Assembly (NCBI GenBank): GCA_911728435.2
Contig: OU452200.1
Coordinates: forward strand, 27,047,715-27,111,714
DNA: 64,000 bases
DNA from: Apoderus coryli
Lineage: Eukaryota > Arthropoda > Insecta > Coleoptera > Attelabidae
Direction: 5' to 3'
The position numbers and the translations under genes are program-made. Numbering within the stretch: position 1 is the first letter of the stretch; each line of letters starts with the position of its first letter. The notes under the pieces are model-generated. The model made no database searches. It saw only the letters and a program-made list of their open reading frames with translations, and was not told where the DNA came from. Of this stretch, positions 1 through 10,652 are shown piece after piece.

Positions 1-1190
1 CTGAAAGAAGACCCAGAAGAAGGGTGCTTCAAACATCACAGACATCTCAGGGGAGCTGTACAGGGAGACCCAGGCACCGCAGGACAAAAGACTTTTCAAA
101 TATGTCAGTCAGGAAGTTCGGATGGGCTGAACGAACACAGAGGACGACAATGTAGTCTCTTCACGTAGGAATTGTCCCCACAGGACAGGACTCGGTGGAG
201 AGTGAAGAAAGCAATCGGAGCTCCACGACCAGTGATTCCTTCGATTTATGAGGACACACAAAACCGCTCACGCAAAACTACAGACCCATCAGCTGGCTGA
301 CTTTCTTGCGGAAGATGACAGAGCGACTGATACTCAGGCGAAAGAGAGAAAACACAGAAGAACTGGGTGTGTTTCCAGATTAACAATTCGGTTTCCGGGA
401 AGCGCATAGTTTGGAACAATAGGTGCTCAGGAGTATTCAGCCGAGGGTCTGAAAAGGAGAGAGGTTCCATCCATAAGATTATTGAATTTTGATATCCCTC
501 AGGTATCATCCAACTGACAGTTACCTGCAGGATCGAAATTTCCAAGTTCGGTTCGGTAAGTACATTTCAGATACGCGCGACATAGATGCAGGGGTACCAC
601 AGGGCTCCATTCTGTCACATCACCTTTTTGACAAGAAGCACGCAACCAAACATGTTCACCATATATCTCGTTCGGGCAGCAGACAGTATGAGCAAGTGAT
701 GCTTTACTAGTTAATAAACGCCGAGAAAAGTACTGCCTTGCTTATCCGTGGAAAAAGAAGAAAGGAATCGTGGAAACAGGTGCAAATCAATGGAGAAGAC
801 GTCATGCAATGGCAGGACACGGCAAAGTACCTTGGTGTTACTTTTACTTTCGAGAGAGGTCTGATATTCCAAAAGCACATCAGCAGATCGGAAAAGGTCA
901 AGCGGCTATAAACAGTAAATAACAGACTTCCATTAAAAAGCAGGTTACTCCTAATGGGGATAAGCAGCGAGGTAATAACGGAGGAAAATAGAAGAAAAAT
1001 AGAATAAGGCTTTCTATCAGAATAGCACTCGACGCATCATGGTACGTGAGGAACGACCGCATCCGTAGGGATTCAGGTTTCAAATCTTTGTGGGAACAGT
1101 TCGCGCAGCAAGCAGCATCGGGTTTTGTAAACGGTGTGGGCAGCGGAGGACTTCGATAACACACAAGCAAGCAAAATCATCAATTTGTGA
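1..1190 (+). pseudogene. Decayed Jockey-like non-LTR retrotransposon (reverse transcriptase part)
   Basis: Fragments of a reverse transcriptase can be read in shifting frames. Around 260-330 there is an NYRPIS-type motif followed by LTFLRKMTERLILR. Near 590-620 there is a GVPQGSI motif. Near 790-860 there is an INGE...KYLGVTF block. Near 1030-1130 there is the tail SWYVRNDRIRRD, which in Jockey-clade elements lies close to the end of ORF2. Stops and frameshifts occur throughout, so the copy is dead. The YADD catalytic motif was not recognised. The 5' end lies outside the window and no poly(A) or target duplication was identified. The Jockey clade is inferred from the tail motif only. Confidence 0.7.
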
Positions 1191-2594
1191 AAATTCGGTC
1201 CTTACCTTTTGGTATTTTGCACGTAATCTCGTTTTGAATAAGTAAAAATAATGTCAGAAGTATACTCATTCACTTTATTATTGCCAAATATGTTACAACA
1301 TTGGTGCCTTCTGAAGATGTTTCCTCTACTTACTAGTACTACCTTCGATTATTTGGTAAATTTTATCAATTTTCTATCATGAAAAAAATGCATACTTAAC
1401 ACCTTACCCTCACATTACTTTTCCAGTGAGCCTTCTAGCCGCTGGCATTGCGTTTTGTCAGTAATAACCAAACGTGTGAATGATATAATTTCGACTGCTC
1501 CAAGTGGACCGTAATCCTTTGTAAGTAGCTCTCAGGCTATTATGCTGAAATTTTGAGAAGATTTATTTCGGATAAAAAAATTATACTCGGTTAGGTCCTG
1601 ATAAAACGGTTGGAAAGGGGTAAATCAGCAACAGCATCGACAACATCACCCGCTACACCCGAGCACGCTATATATCCCTGAGCCGTGTAGAGTAAAAACA
1701 CTCTTAATATGCTTCGTGTCGTTCTCTTTACTTTTGTAGTTTAAATCATCACGAATATATGTACCAATATCCTGAATATGAACATAAATCTTATAATTAA
1801 TTACAGTAAAGGAGATTTGTTTAAGACTTCGTTATATACCTAAAATACAGATTTTCTCACAATGTCTGCATCATTTTATCCTTGGAAATTGTAATATGAT
1901 GCCACTTTGTGAGCGGGCGCATCATTAAACGCTTGAATAATTTTCATTAATCACTATGTTCTTAGATAACTGCTTAGGTATTTAATATAACTAGACACCT
2001 AATACTGCCATACTTTGGAAGTTTGACTAACATTCTTAATGCGCCCGATGGGAGACAAATATTAATTTATGATTGATTGCTTGCATACTTTACCTAAGAA
2101 AATCAAAAAAAAAGTAACGAGATTTCTGCCTAATCAGAGCTGTGTCGTATTTGGTTAAAAGTACACGTAAACTTTACTCTACAAATTACAGTGTACACAT
2201 ACAAATTGAGTATTACTAGAACTTAGAACTACAAAAAATAAAGAAAATAACAACCGAAATCTATCTGATGCACGTAGTAGATAAGCTCTGTCTGCTGTAC
2301 AACTGGGGATAAAACTGCTAAAATTTTGTAAAACCTCTTGGATTTCAATGAAACTTTGGGTTGAATACCTACTAAGAATGATGGTTCGCCATAAATTTAC
2401 AGAAATATTTCGCAATTGTTCTAGATAAGTTTTTGCGTCTGAGCTATAACATTTCAATTTCCTTTTTGAAATTTTAAATTAGTCTGATTTGAATATAATT
2501 AGATTCAATGGTAAGCCTCTGTTTTTACAAGAATGTGTATTTTATTATAAAAAATAATAGAATTTTGATTCTTAGTTTGTAATTAACAAGTTGG
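1191..2594. other. AT-rich non-coding stretch
   Basis: No open frame with recognisable motifs, no terminal inverted repeats and no splice-flanked exon were seen. Short frames on the minus strand (2179-2457) have no family resemblance. Confidence 0.5.
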
Positions 2595-3553
2595 GTTTTG
2601 TATAGTGATGCAAAATTACCGGTAATTTATTTTTTGGTAAGAACATTGGAAATATTACGTAATTTTAGGTAATATTAGGTAATATTGCTGAACAACTTAG
2701 AAAAAGCTGGTTTTACAATATGCAAAGAAGCTTTAACAAATTAAACAATAATTGCCTCAATTATATGGCTCTAAAAGGTCAATAAAACACAAAATAAACT
2801 GCAATCTGAAACTATATAGTTTTATGCCTAATACAAATTTTATAATAAAATAAATAAGTTAAGTATGCAGGTTATGTTTATTAGAAATAACAACATAATA
2901 TATTATTTTGATGTGCAGTAGTAAACATAAAGATTATATGAAAACAAATTTTATAAATAAATATTAACTCTTGATTAATAATTAAAAAAGGTAACTTGTG
3001 TTTTTATCACAACATATCACAAACTGAAAAAATTCCTTAAAACTTAATCACACAATTCTTAGATAGGCCAAAGAATAGGTACATATGGTAAAAATAGTTT
3101 TCAGTCGGTAAAAATAAATATTTAGTCATTATTTGCTAAACCCTCATCCGCAGACAAATCCTCGGATAAATCAGATTCAGTTTCATTAAAAGTATTTGTA
3201 ACTGTTGATGGGGTCATTAATGCAACATTTTACATTTCGGCACGGTTATTGTGTAAGAATTTCCGATTAGTTCGTATGTAAACGAGCTTCACATATTATA
3301 GCGATGGCGTAAGAACTAAGCAACAGCTATCACTAGACGTGTTGCAGCATGTTGAAACAAGCAGTAAGAACGTTAACGTAATATTGACGCGAATATTACC
3401 GGGAATATTACCCCGAAAATTAACGAAATTTTTCGGAAATATTACAGTAACAATGTAACGTTACCGGATGGTAGAGGTAATATTACGTAATATTACGTAA
3501 TATAACTGGAATTTCTGATGGTAATATTCGGCCCGTGCATCACTAGTTTTGTA
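2595..3553 (-). mobile_element. Non-autonomous hAT element with 8-bp target duplication
   Basis: The element proper is 2603-3545. It starts TAGTGATGCA and ends with the reverse complement TGCATCACTA, and is flanked on both sides by the 8-bp direct repeat GTTTTGTA (2595-2602 and 3546-3553). Eight-base duplications and these ends fit the hAT superfamily. The subterminal regions carry many copies of GTAATATTAC. On the minus strand, 3216 to the TAA at 3122-3124 encodes an acidic tail (about TESDLSEDLSADEGLANND) that resembles the C-terminal end of a hAT transposase, so this is probably an internally deleted copy. It is about 943 bp and encodes no full transposase. Confidence 0.85.
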
Positions 3554-4859
3554 CGCATAGTTTCATTAAAATGAATGCTTTTTATGTACTAATTTTTTAG
3601 TTTAAGTTAGGAACATTAATTGTAGAAGTGTAGGTAATCGTTTTAAGTAACTTTCAATTAGCTACCTAGGTCACCACCTAAGTACCTAGTTACTTAATTG
3701 CCACAGAATATTTAGTGCCAATAATTGGAGAATATATATAATATAGTGCCAATCAATAGCGTATGAGTGCCAATAATTGGAAAATTTTAATTTTCACAAA
3801 ATTAATTTTAATTTAGCTTTAGCAATCAAGATATGGTTACAAAATATTCAAATAAATGGTCCTAAATTAATAAATATTCGGGAAAAATACATATCAACCG
3901 TACCTATAAAATGCCGATTACTATTTTTAAGTTAGTTTTATTAATACGGTTCCCTTAGAGTGCCAATCATTGGCTAGTTTACCCTATCCAGTATTATTTT
4001 CTACTTATTGAGAAAAGTGGAATTTATGTTAATACACTCAGAATGACGGCCTTTTTATGTAATAATTCAAAAGATAAATTTAATTTTAACACACATTTGC
4101 CACATTAAGAGAGAGTCTTGGTAACAATCTATGCCGAAAAAAACATCAAATGGCAATTTATAAAGTAAGCTCTTAAGTTGGAAACACTAATTGAATGATA
4201 CACTGCCGCCTCGTCAATTATGATATTTTCCGCAGTTTATTATCCTGTAAGAGGTCCGTAAAAAGCAAGAGTAAAGAAGATATGAGAAAAGTGGAAATGG
4301 AGCAGCTGGAGTCGATACTCATATTTACTGTTGTTGAATTTGTTTTACGGAGGTAATATAAAATTATATAAAAGGTATTTAGTTGAATGTAAGTACAATA
4401 AATTCTTGTAAAATCAGCACGCTATTTTTTTTGTTTATCTTCATGTTTGACTCCTAGAAAAACAAGAAACAATATTTCGCTCAGTGCATTTGAATGTTTT
4501 TAAATTTGCGATATACCTATCATTACATTTTCTCGTCTTGTTCTATATCTAATTAATCTAGGTCGTCCAAAATTACCGATGTCGAAAATATCCAGTATAT
4601 TCAAGGGGTTAACCAGACTTCAAACATAAAATAAAATAAATGAATAAAGTCCTTGTTGCAAAACATAAAAATTTTACAAAAGGCGAAGTTGAAGTCATAA
4701 GACTTTCTCACTTAACCCTTAACTAACCAAACATTTTTAAATAAATAGTAATGCACAATACCAAAATTAAACCCGAAAAGTACAAATATAAATAATAATT
4801 CGCAACTCATTCTAAAGAAAATTTTCAATATTTCTATAATATAGCGCACTTGAATCTAA
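3554..4859. other. AT-rich stretch with dispersed GTGCCAAT motif
   Basis: The motif GTGCCAATAATTGG or close variants occurs at about 3713, 3746, 3764 and 3959. A tail-like AAATAAAATAAATGAATAAA block at about 4628-4647 looks like the end of a plus-strand retroelement, but no coding part was seen next to it. No gene found. Confidence 0.4.
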
Positions 4860-5603
4860 TTCCCGTCAGTAACTTTATTTTCTGAGGTAGCTTGTTGTAG
4901 AGATGACATATATTCAATGAAAATTATCGTTCGAACATAGCCGTTATATGAAATGGTGGAGTTAATGTAGACTTATGCCTAATATCAACTTCATGAGTAA
5001 ATCCACGAAACTCAATTTTGGAATATAAATAACCAAGAGCTTGATTTATTATAATTTTATTAAATAAGACAAGAGACTGCAAAGCTCGGCGCTCACTCAT
5101 CGTGAGCCAACTGATTTCTCGTAACTTGGCAGTAACTCCCCGCTCTCCCCGTCTAATTCCACGTATAAGACGCACGCAAGAGTTCTGCATTAACCAAACT
5201 CTATTTTGGTCTACTCAAGTCACACAAGGACGTAAACAACGTCTGCGAAATTCAAATGTGACAACACCAATGAATCACAAAAACAACGTTTTTTTGTGTT
5301 TCCATTCTCCTACTACCATATATCATTTTCAGATTTGTAAAAGCTCGTTTAATACATTGACTCACATGTTGAGTAAACCTTAAATCTGTGTCTAGAATAA
5401 GACCCAGCTTTCTTGCCGAATCCTTGCAGGTAATGGGTACATTACCAACATTCAATGAAATTAAATTTGCATAGCGATTTCTATCAACATTTCTACCAAA
5501 AATTAATAGCTCGGACTTCAGCGGATTGATCTCAAGAGAATGAGCATTAGAATATTTAACAAGTGACGCCAGCTACTTATTTATGTTGTCCACGTTTATT
5601 CGT
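4860..5603 (-). pseudogene. Non-LTR retrotransposon, 3' half of ORF2 (reverse strand)
   Basis: Reading from 5603 down, the translation gives RPEEIRINVDN, then NAHSLEINPLKSELLIFG, then ARKLGLILDTDLRFTQHV, then (5190-4924) a thumb and C-terminal region containing CVRLIRGIRRGERGV. This order (NP.KSE.L, LG..LD.DL.F..H) is the region just after the YADD box in Jockey/CR1-like reverse transcriptases. It continues the fragment at 8832-9345; the two are separated by a SINE and the copy A element. A frame break near 5200-5250 shows the copy is dead. The target duplication shared with 8820-8831 joins the two parts unambiguously. Confidence 0.75.
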
Positions 5604-8600
5604 ATTTCTTCAGGTCTCTCTCTCTCTCTATATATATATTATTGGCCTCTACAACTAGGTAATTTAGCCATTTCCTTAGTTATATCAAAGATTAATCTAC
5701 ACAATAGATAGTCAGCCCAATGCATTAAAATCAGAACATCTCTAAGTATGCCTGCCACTACGTGGCGTAGACTAGCGTGTAAAGCATAGAGCAGTATTGT
5801 CACAGCCAGAAACCGTTTTGTAGTTTATTAATATCAAAAACAAAACGCAACGTATAACAATTATTTAGATCATTTGCAACAGATATGCACCGGCAATGCT
5901 GTATTGTCAGAGAGAGAAATTGATGAAATTCTGTATTAATCTGGAGGGGATACGCAGGGAGGGTAGAAAAAAAAACAAGCGAATGTGGTGTGTGTCGTGC
6001 TGTTGCCAATTCGTCGGTAAAAGAAACACACAGGGTGATTTATTACAAGTACAGTATTGAAATAAAAGCCTAATCTCTATGAATTAAATTTAATATAATA
6101 ATATTTAAATGGATTAAATATTATTATATTAAATTTAATTCATACATGTTTCAAGACTAGACCAGTCCCATGATCAGTGGCGAACAATCGTTAAATGAAA
6201 AGCTTTTAGATAGAAACATACTTTTGACTAAATATTTCACGTAGACAATGTGGCAAAGATGTAACAAGATTGTTGTAGATCTTATAATCCTATAATAAAA
6301 AAATTATCAGTGCTACCTATATTATATTAGGTATACCTATTATAATAGTCTGTCTTTTCATCAGGTATAAGTTCCACTTTATCGGTTTAGGTACTTAAAT
6401 TTTACTTCTTTTTAATGTTTCTTCGGGTAAATAATAAGTTCGGTAGGAATAGGGCTTTGGGTATGAAACAAAAAAGATAGAAAATAGAAATTTGATATAG
6501 GGGTAGTTCTAAGCATTTACAAGTTTGTGACGTGTAGCGATTTTCGATGCCGCCCCCGGATGTATACATGAGGGCGGCGCAATGCCGTTTTAAATATCTC
6601 GTTTCGCTTTCTTGGAAAATAAAAAATTATAACTGATAACTGAAACTTAGTACTTAATACGTGGGCGTAAGAGGTAAGCTCACTTCACAGGTCTCTATTA
6701 ATGAAAGAAAGTTAACATTTTGAGCATCTGCGTAAAATTAAATGTATCCGTTTGGTGGGTAGTTTTGATTACAATAAGTCGGTGCCAAGCCCAAGCCCGA
6801 AACAAAATAAATCTATATTTACCTACTACCTATTTGGCTTGGTACCGACTATTATGTGCATTGTTGTCTTTTGAATGATATTTGTATTTTGTTATTTTTC
6901 GTATTTTTTATTAGTTCTTTTGACAGCTCTGGTGTCATCAATACACCTGTATCCCGAATTGTACCAAATTGCGATGCTATTGAACAAGCATATAATCCTA
7001 AATATAATATTCTTTTTGAACTACCTGTATCTCGAAAACCAAGCCGTAGCGGACCCATGTACATATGAAATTTGTATCTTAAAATTAGTCAAAGAATCAC
7101 CCTTTAAAGTTTGTACAAGTACTTATGCAACACCCTGTATACATAGATACTTTGATTTGCAATTTGCAAATCTGTCAAACTAGGTAATGCTGTTTTTTTT
7201 TATTTACTTTCAAATATGGTGTTATGTAATTGTAATCAAATTAAATGTTTGGGGATGATATTTACGAGTTTTATTTTTTTATATAGAGAAACTGTTATTC
7301 AGTTTTTAAGGATCAATCTGAAGCAGACGATTGTACTTGTTAAAACATGAAAAAAGTTATTGTCGTGATACTTTTAACACCCTGTTGGTGGGTTTTTAAA
7401 GCTTTTTACGAAACGTGTTAACAATACAATCTACATAAATCGTTAGTTTTTTAAAGTTTTATGATCATTGCACAAAAACCAATATTAGGGAGACTGTAAG
7501 TTTTTTTTCAAATCGGCGTTGCAGAATTTGAACCTAATTGTGATAATTGTGTTATTTTACTAGTATAGATATTTTTGAGTAAATTAATTCGGTTATAATC
7601 GATGAGTAGAATCTTTGGAGTAAAATACATTTCACAAAAACCCTGAACCATATTTCTCAATAGATTTAAATTTTCATTAAAAACAGATTAAAAATTCTAA
7701 TTTTTTACATCCTGCATTTCGAAACCGTATTTTTTTAAATAATTATTGTCATGCTGGAAATTTCAAACCTTATTTACTTCAGCAACTTGTAAAAAGCACA
7801 GCCTTTTTAATATTAACATTTCTTAAAATCGATATTACGCGATAACGATGACTTTCTATCAATATCACAGAAGGATACATTTATTACGTATATAATTTGT
7901 TAGATTTTACATCTCCGAATTGAAACACACGCAAAAAATGTGCATAAAAAAGTTAGGGTAGCATTTCACGCCTGTATGCCCCTTTAATTTACCCGCCTCT
8001 GATATTTATTTTTTCATAATGTTAACGACAAGTTGAATCTGCTGTTTGAGTTTGATCCTTAAAACTGAATCAGGTAATAACCGGAAGTCCTATCTATAAC
8101 GCCAAATTTCGTTAATTTAAATATAACTTTTTGATGCATCCTTATATCCGAAATTTAAAATTAAATGACTAAAATAATATTATTTTAGTCATTTAAAATT
8201 ATTGTCTAAAACATTTAATAAACCAGCCCTGTATATTTATACTATTATAGTAATTTCTTTTATTTTCGTCCATACACATTAATCTTTGCGTAGATAGGTA
8301 TACGTATACCATATAATTTTAAACAAAAAACACTGCTGCACAGTAGTACATATATGATACCTATAATATAAAAACAAACTCCCACCTCGTAGGGGAAAGT
8401 ATACTCGTCCTTGTCTAACATTGCCCATATGATTATTTTATTTCAACACAATACATATAACGCCATCTACAATGTCCATGGTTGCATGTTTTTCTAATAG
8501 ATGTAGCTCGTGTCGAGACAGTTTCAATTTTTGTTTTACTTCCCATATACGCTGACTATCTATTGTGTAGATTAATCTTTGGTTATATATATTTGTGAGA

Positions 8601-8831
8601 ATTCTTAGACCTACAGTTTAGCGTGGAATCCGAACCACGGTCATCGACTGCCAGATGCCAGCACCTACGACTATGTAGTCCATAACTACATGACATTGGC
8701 AAGTCTACCGACTCGGCCGGGAGCTCCGTCCACCCATCCAACCACCATCCACGCGACCAGATACTGCGATATCATAATCACGTCGATGCGCGCTTGCACA
8801 TGTGGGCATCTCCCGGCCCATTTCTTCAGGT
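5604..8831 (-). mobile_element. tRNA-like SINE, split by an inserted 2.9-kb element
   Basis: Direct repeats ATTTCTTCAGGT at 5604-5615 and 8820-8831 flank this insertion in the non-LTR element. On the minus strand the SINE runs 8819 to 8589 and then, after copy A, 5685 to 5616, about 300 bp in total. It contains a box-A-like GGCCGAGTCGGTAGA (near 8700) and a box-B-like GTGGTTCGGATTCC (near 8630), as in tRNA-derived SINEs. Upstream, TTGGATGGGTGGACGG resembles the internal promoter of 5S rRNA, so the head may be 5S-like as well. The 3' end is a TATATA/GAGAGA microsatellite. Copy A entered its 3' half. Confidence 0.7.
5679..8588. mobile_element. 2.9-kb inverted-repeat DNA element, copy A
   Basis: The element 5686-8581 (2896 bp) has terminal inverted repeats of about 30 bp beginning CAAAGATTAATCTACACAAT. 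It is flanked by the 7-bp direct repeat GTTATAT (5679-5685, 8582-8588). It matches copy B (54584-57452) along its whole length with only scattered differences by eye. Copy A carries an extra inverted segment at about 6093-6142. A degenerate hammerhead-like motif lies at 6132-6180, and a palindrome centred on AATAATATT at about 8164-8200. No transposase motif was found in any frame, so the element is non-autonomous. A 7-bp duplication does not assign it securely to a superfamily. Confidence 0.85.
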
Positions 8832-9345
8832 CTGTAGGACTTATATATTTGTGTGTCATCAGCATAGATATGTGCGTCGCAGTGTTTAAGTTTTTCTGTA
8901 AGCTGAGATGAGTACAAGCAAAATGAAACTGGACCTAAAATAGATCCTTGAGGTACACTATGAACAACGTTTCTCGGTGCAGAACAACGACGCAGCATAT
9001 CCACACTGATACCATCAATGCCGACAGCTTTCGTTTCTAAAGAGTGTAAAGCACTACAGATTTTGTCAATATCTGCCATAAGAAACTCAAAGTTTATTTC
9101 TGTTAAAGCACCATTAACTCCATAAAACTGCAACAGATCCGGGTCCGGCGTCATGCTCGGTATATTAGTAAAGTAATCATTGATTTTTTCGACATTTTTG
9201 AAATGATTAGGTATATTGGTTTTCCCTTTTTTGTATATGTCTGAGTCCCTTAAAAGTTTGCAATTTTCCCTTGTATTATTAACGTTTATTAAAACTATCA
9301 CCTTTTGGATTATTTCGGTTAAAAAATCTTTCGACATAAAGTCTA
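8832..9345 (-). pseudogene. Non-LTR retrotransposon, reverse transcriptase 5' half (reverse strand)
   Basis: Reading downward from 9337, an open frame encodes a linker region, then LETKAVGIDGISVDMLRRC, then VPQGSILGPVSF (about 8930-8965), then HIYADDTQIY with the catalytic YADD at about 8870-8880. Between the DGIS motif and the VPQGS box the usual 100 or so residues (fingers, ASFD-type box) are missing, so this copy has an internal deletion. The frame runs into the SINE at 8831. It belongs with 4860-5603. The clade looks Jockey- or CR1-like. The gene start and endonuclease are absent (5' truncated). Confidence 0.8.
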
Positions 9346-9479
9346 GCTGTAAGACTAGTGTTGAATTTCCTTTGAGACAACACTTGTATATTTATGTCAA
9401 ATGTATATAAGTATATCCCGCATATGATTAATTGAAAAATTTCTTTTGGTTAAAAAATAGTATATTGTGCAACGAATAG

Positions 9480-9645
9480 TTGATTATTTATAAATCAAAG
9501 GCATCTACTCCACAAAATACTTTTATGTAAATGTGCGTATTAGCATGTTTCGGAACTTTACTGTTCCATCTTCAGTGGCATTAATAAATCTTACAAATAA
9601 TTCTTACCTAGTGTCTTAAGTTATAATATGGATTCATACAACATG
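9480..9645 (-). repeat. Hammerhead-bearing repeat, degenerate copy
   Basis: On the minus strand this resembles 38385-38545 over about 150 bp: a shared AAGACACTA box, the motif below, and an end TTTTGTGGAGTAGATGCC. The hammerhead-like core at 9582-9541 reads CTGAAGA, a GGAAC/GTTCC stem, then GAAACATGC. The bases that should pair as helix I after the cleavage site are changed, so this copy is probably inactive. The TGTGGAGTAGACG-type box recurs beside the motifs at 10275-10652 and 59750-60250. Confidence 0.6.
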
Positions 9646-10274
9646 TATACATACTAGAATATAGAAAAGAAAAAACAGGAAGATTTGAAGTTGATTGTTG
9701 TTACACCCTTCTTTTACCAACGTAAAATCAGAGAGCAAATATAGAAATTATCAAACAAACAATAAACTTAAAGCGCGATACGGCCACAGTTTAAAATAAT
9801 ATACTTACAGTTACTTCACCTCGTGTCGGCACCTTTGATATCTACAAAGCAATTCGCCGCACTTATAGTTATAGTATAGTATTTTATAGCATATATAGAT
9901 ATAGTATACATAGTAGCGGTCCAGAAATGTGACGAGTCGATGCTGTTTTTAGCGTCTACTGACCCTTCTTGTCTATAGTTATTATTCGATGATACAGGTC
10001 TATATTTTTCACCTATTTGTCATCTACTATTCAACGACGTCCATTATCGACTACCCCTAGATAGACCAGTAATGCGCAGACCGGTGTGGCAGGTATATAT
10101 CAGCAATATCTTCGGTTTAGCTGCCATCGAATTTGTTAATAAGAGTTCAAGTATGTCCATAGAATTACACTTGCATTGATAGTTTATCAAACGCATCTCC
10201 CATACATCGGTATTATTATATCAAATTATATATATTCTTAGAAATGTATCTATACTGGCGAGGAGTTGATAACA
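9646..10274. other. Non-coding stretch with ATAGTATA simple repeats
   Basis: A region of AT-rich simple repeats at about 9850-9915. No coding motif or terminal repeats recognised. Confidence 0.4.
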
Positions 10275-10336
10275 TATAAATGAAAAACGTCTACTCCACA
10301 ATATGATCCTCGTATAATTAAACTACACAATAAACA

Positions 10337-10383
10337 TTACCATACATGTTTCAAGATCGTAACGATCTCATCGTCAGTGGCAT
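10337..10383 (-). ncRNA. Hammerhead-ribozyme-like motif
   Basis: On the minus strand: UGCCA, the core CUGACGA, helix II AGAUC/GAUCU, GAA, a palindromic ACAUGU as helix III, A17 at the expected cleavage position, then UGGUA that pairs with UGCCA as helix I. All invariant core bases (CUGANGA and GAA) are present. The palindromic helix III has no room for a loop, so activity would need two molecules paired through it. Not folded or tested. Confidence 0.6.
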
Positions 10384-10543
10384 ATAATTAGTATTCAGAA
10401 ACATTTTACAAATGTGAACATGAATTGAAGTTAAGTTTTAAATATATAGGTCTGAAATGTAAATATACAAATATTAAGATACAATATAGAATATTGTATC
10501 AATTCATGTTCACATTTGTAAAATGTTTCTGAATACTAATTAT

Positions 10544-10590
10544 ATGCCACTGATGATGAGATCGTTAGGATCTTGAAACATGTATGGTAA
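10544..10590 (+). ncRNA. Hammerhead-ribozyme-like motif (second arm)
   Basis: UGCCA, the core CUGAUGA, helix II AGAUC/GAUCU with loop GUUAG, GAA, palindromic ACAUGU, A17, UGGUA. Helix I pairs UGCCA with UGGUA (five pairs, one G-U). It differs from its partner at 10337-10383 in the unpaired N7 and in the helix II loop only, as expected if structure is what was conserved or if copying was recent. Confidence 0.6.
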
Positions 10591-10652
10591 TGTTTATTGT
10601 GTAGTTTAATTATACGAGGATCATATTGTGGAGTAGACGTTTTTCATTTATA

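Larger units (their letters stand above)
10275..10652. repeat. Near-perfect 153-bp inverted repeat carrying hammerhead motifs on both arms
   Basis: Arms 10275-10427 and 10500-10652 are almost perfectly complementary, separated by a 72-bp spacer that contains a smaller palindrome. Each arm carries one hammerhead-like motif pointing outward and, downstream of it, an ATTGTGGAGTAGACG box. The same layout (inverted arms, hammerhead, TGTGGAGT.GACG box) is seen at 59750-60250. Penelope-like retroelements are known to carry hammerhead ribozymes in their terminal repeats and often insert as inverted partial copies. Membership in that group is an inference; no Penelope reverse transcriptase was seen here. 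Confidence 0.8.

Noticed and set aside
1300..1340. CTGAAGATG near a TTTCC run as a further hammerhead
   Set aside because: No GAA(A) after a stem and no helix III palindrome.
6852..7183. Overlapping open frames in copy A (repeated in copy B) as transposase
   Set aside because: Three frames overlap on both strands, are short and hydrophobic, and show no catalytic or DNA-binding motif; their presence in both copies only reflects recent duplication.
8600..8720. A tRNA gene on the minus strand
   Set aside because: Box A and box B are present, but their surroundings do not fold into a cloverleaf with an anticodon stem, and the block is inside a SINE with its own target duplication.
9850..9915. 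Satellite or centromeric array
   Set aside because: Only a short ATAGTATA simple repeat without a stable higher-order unit.
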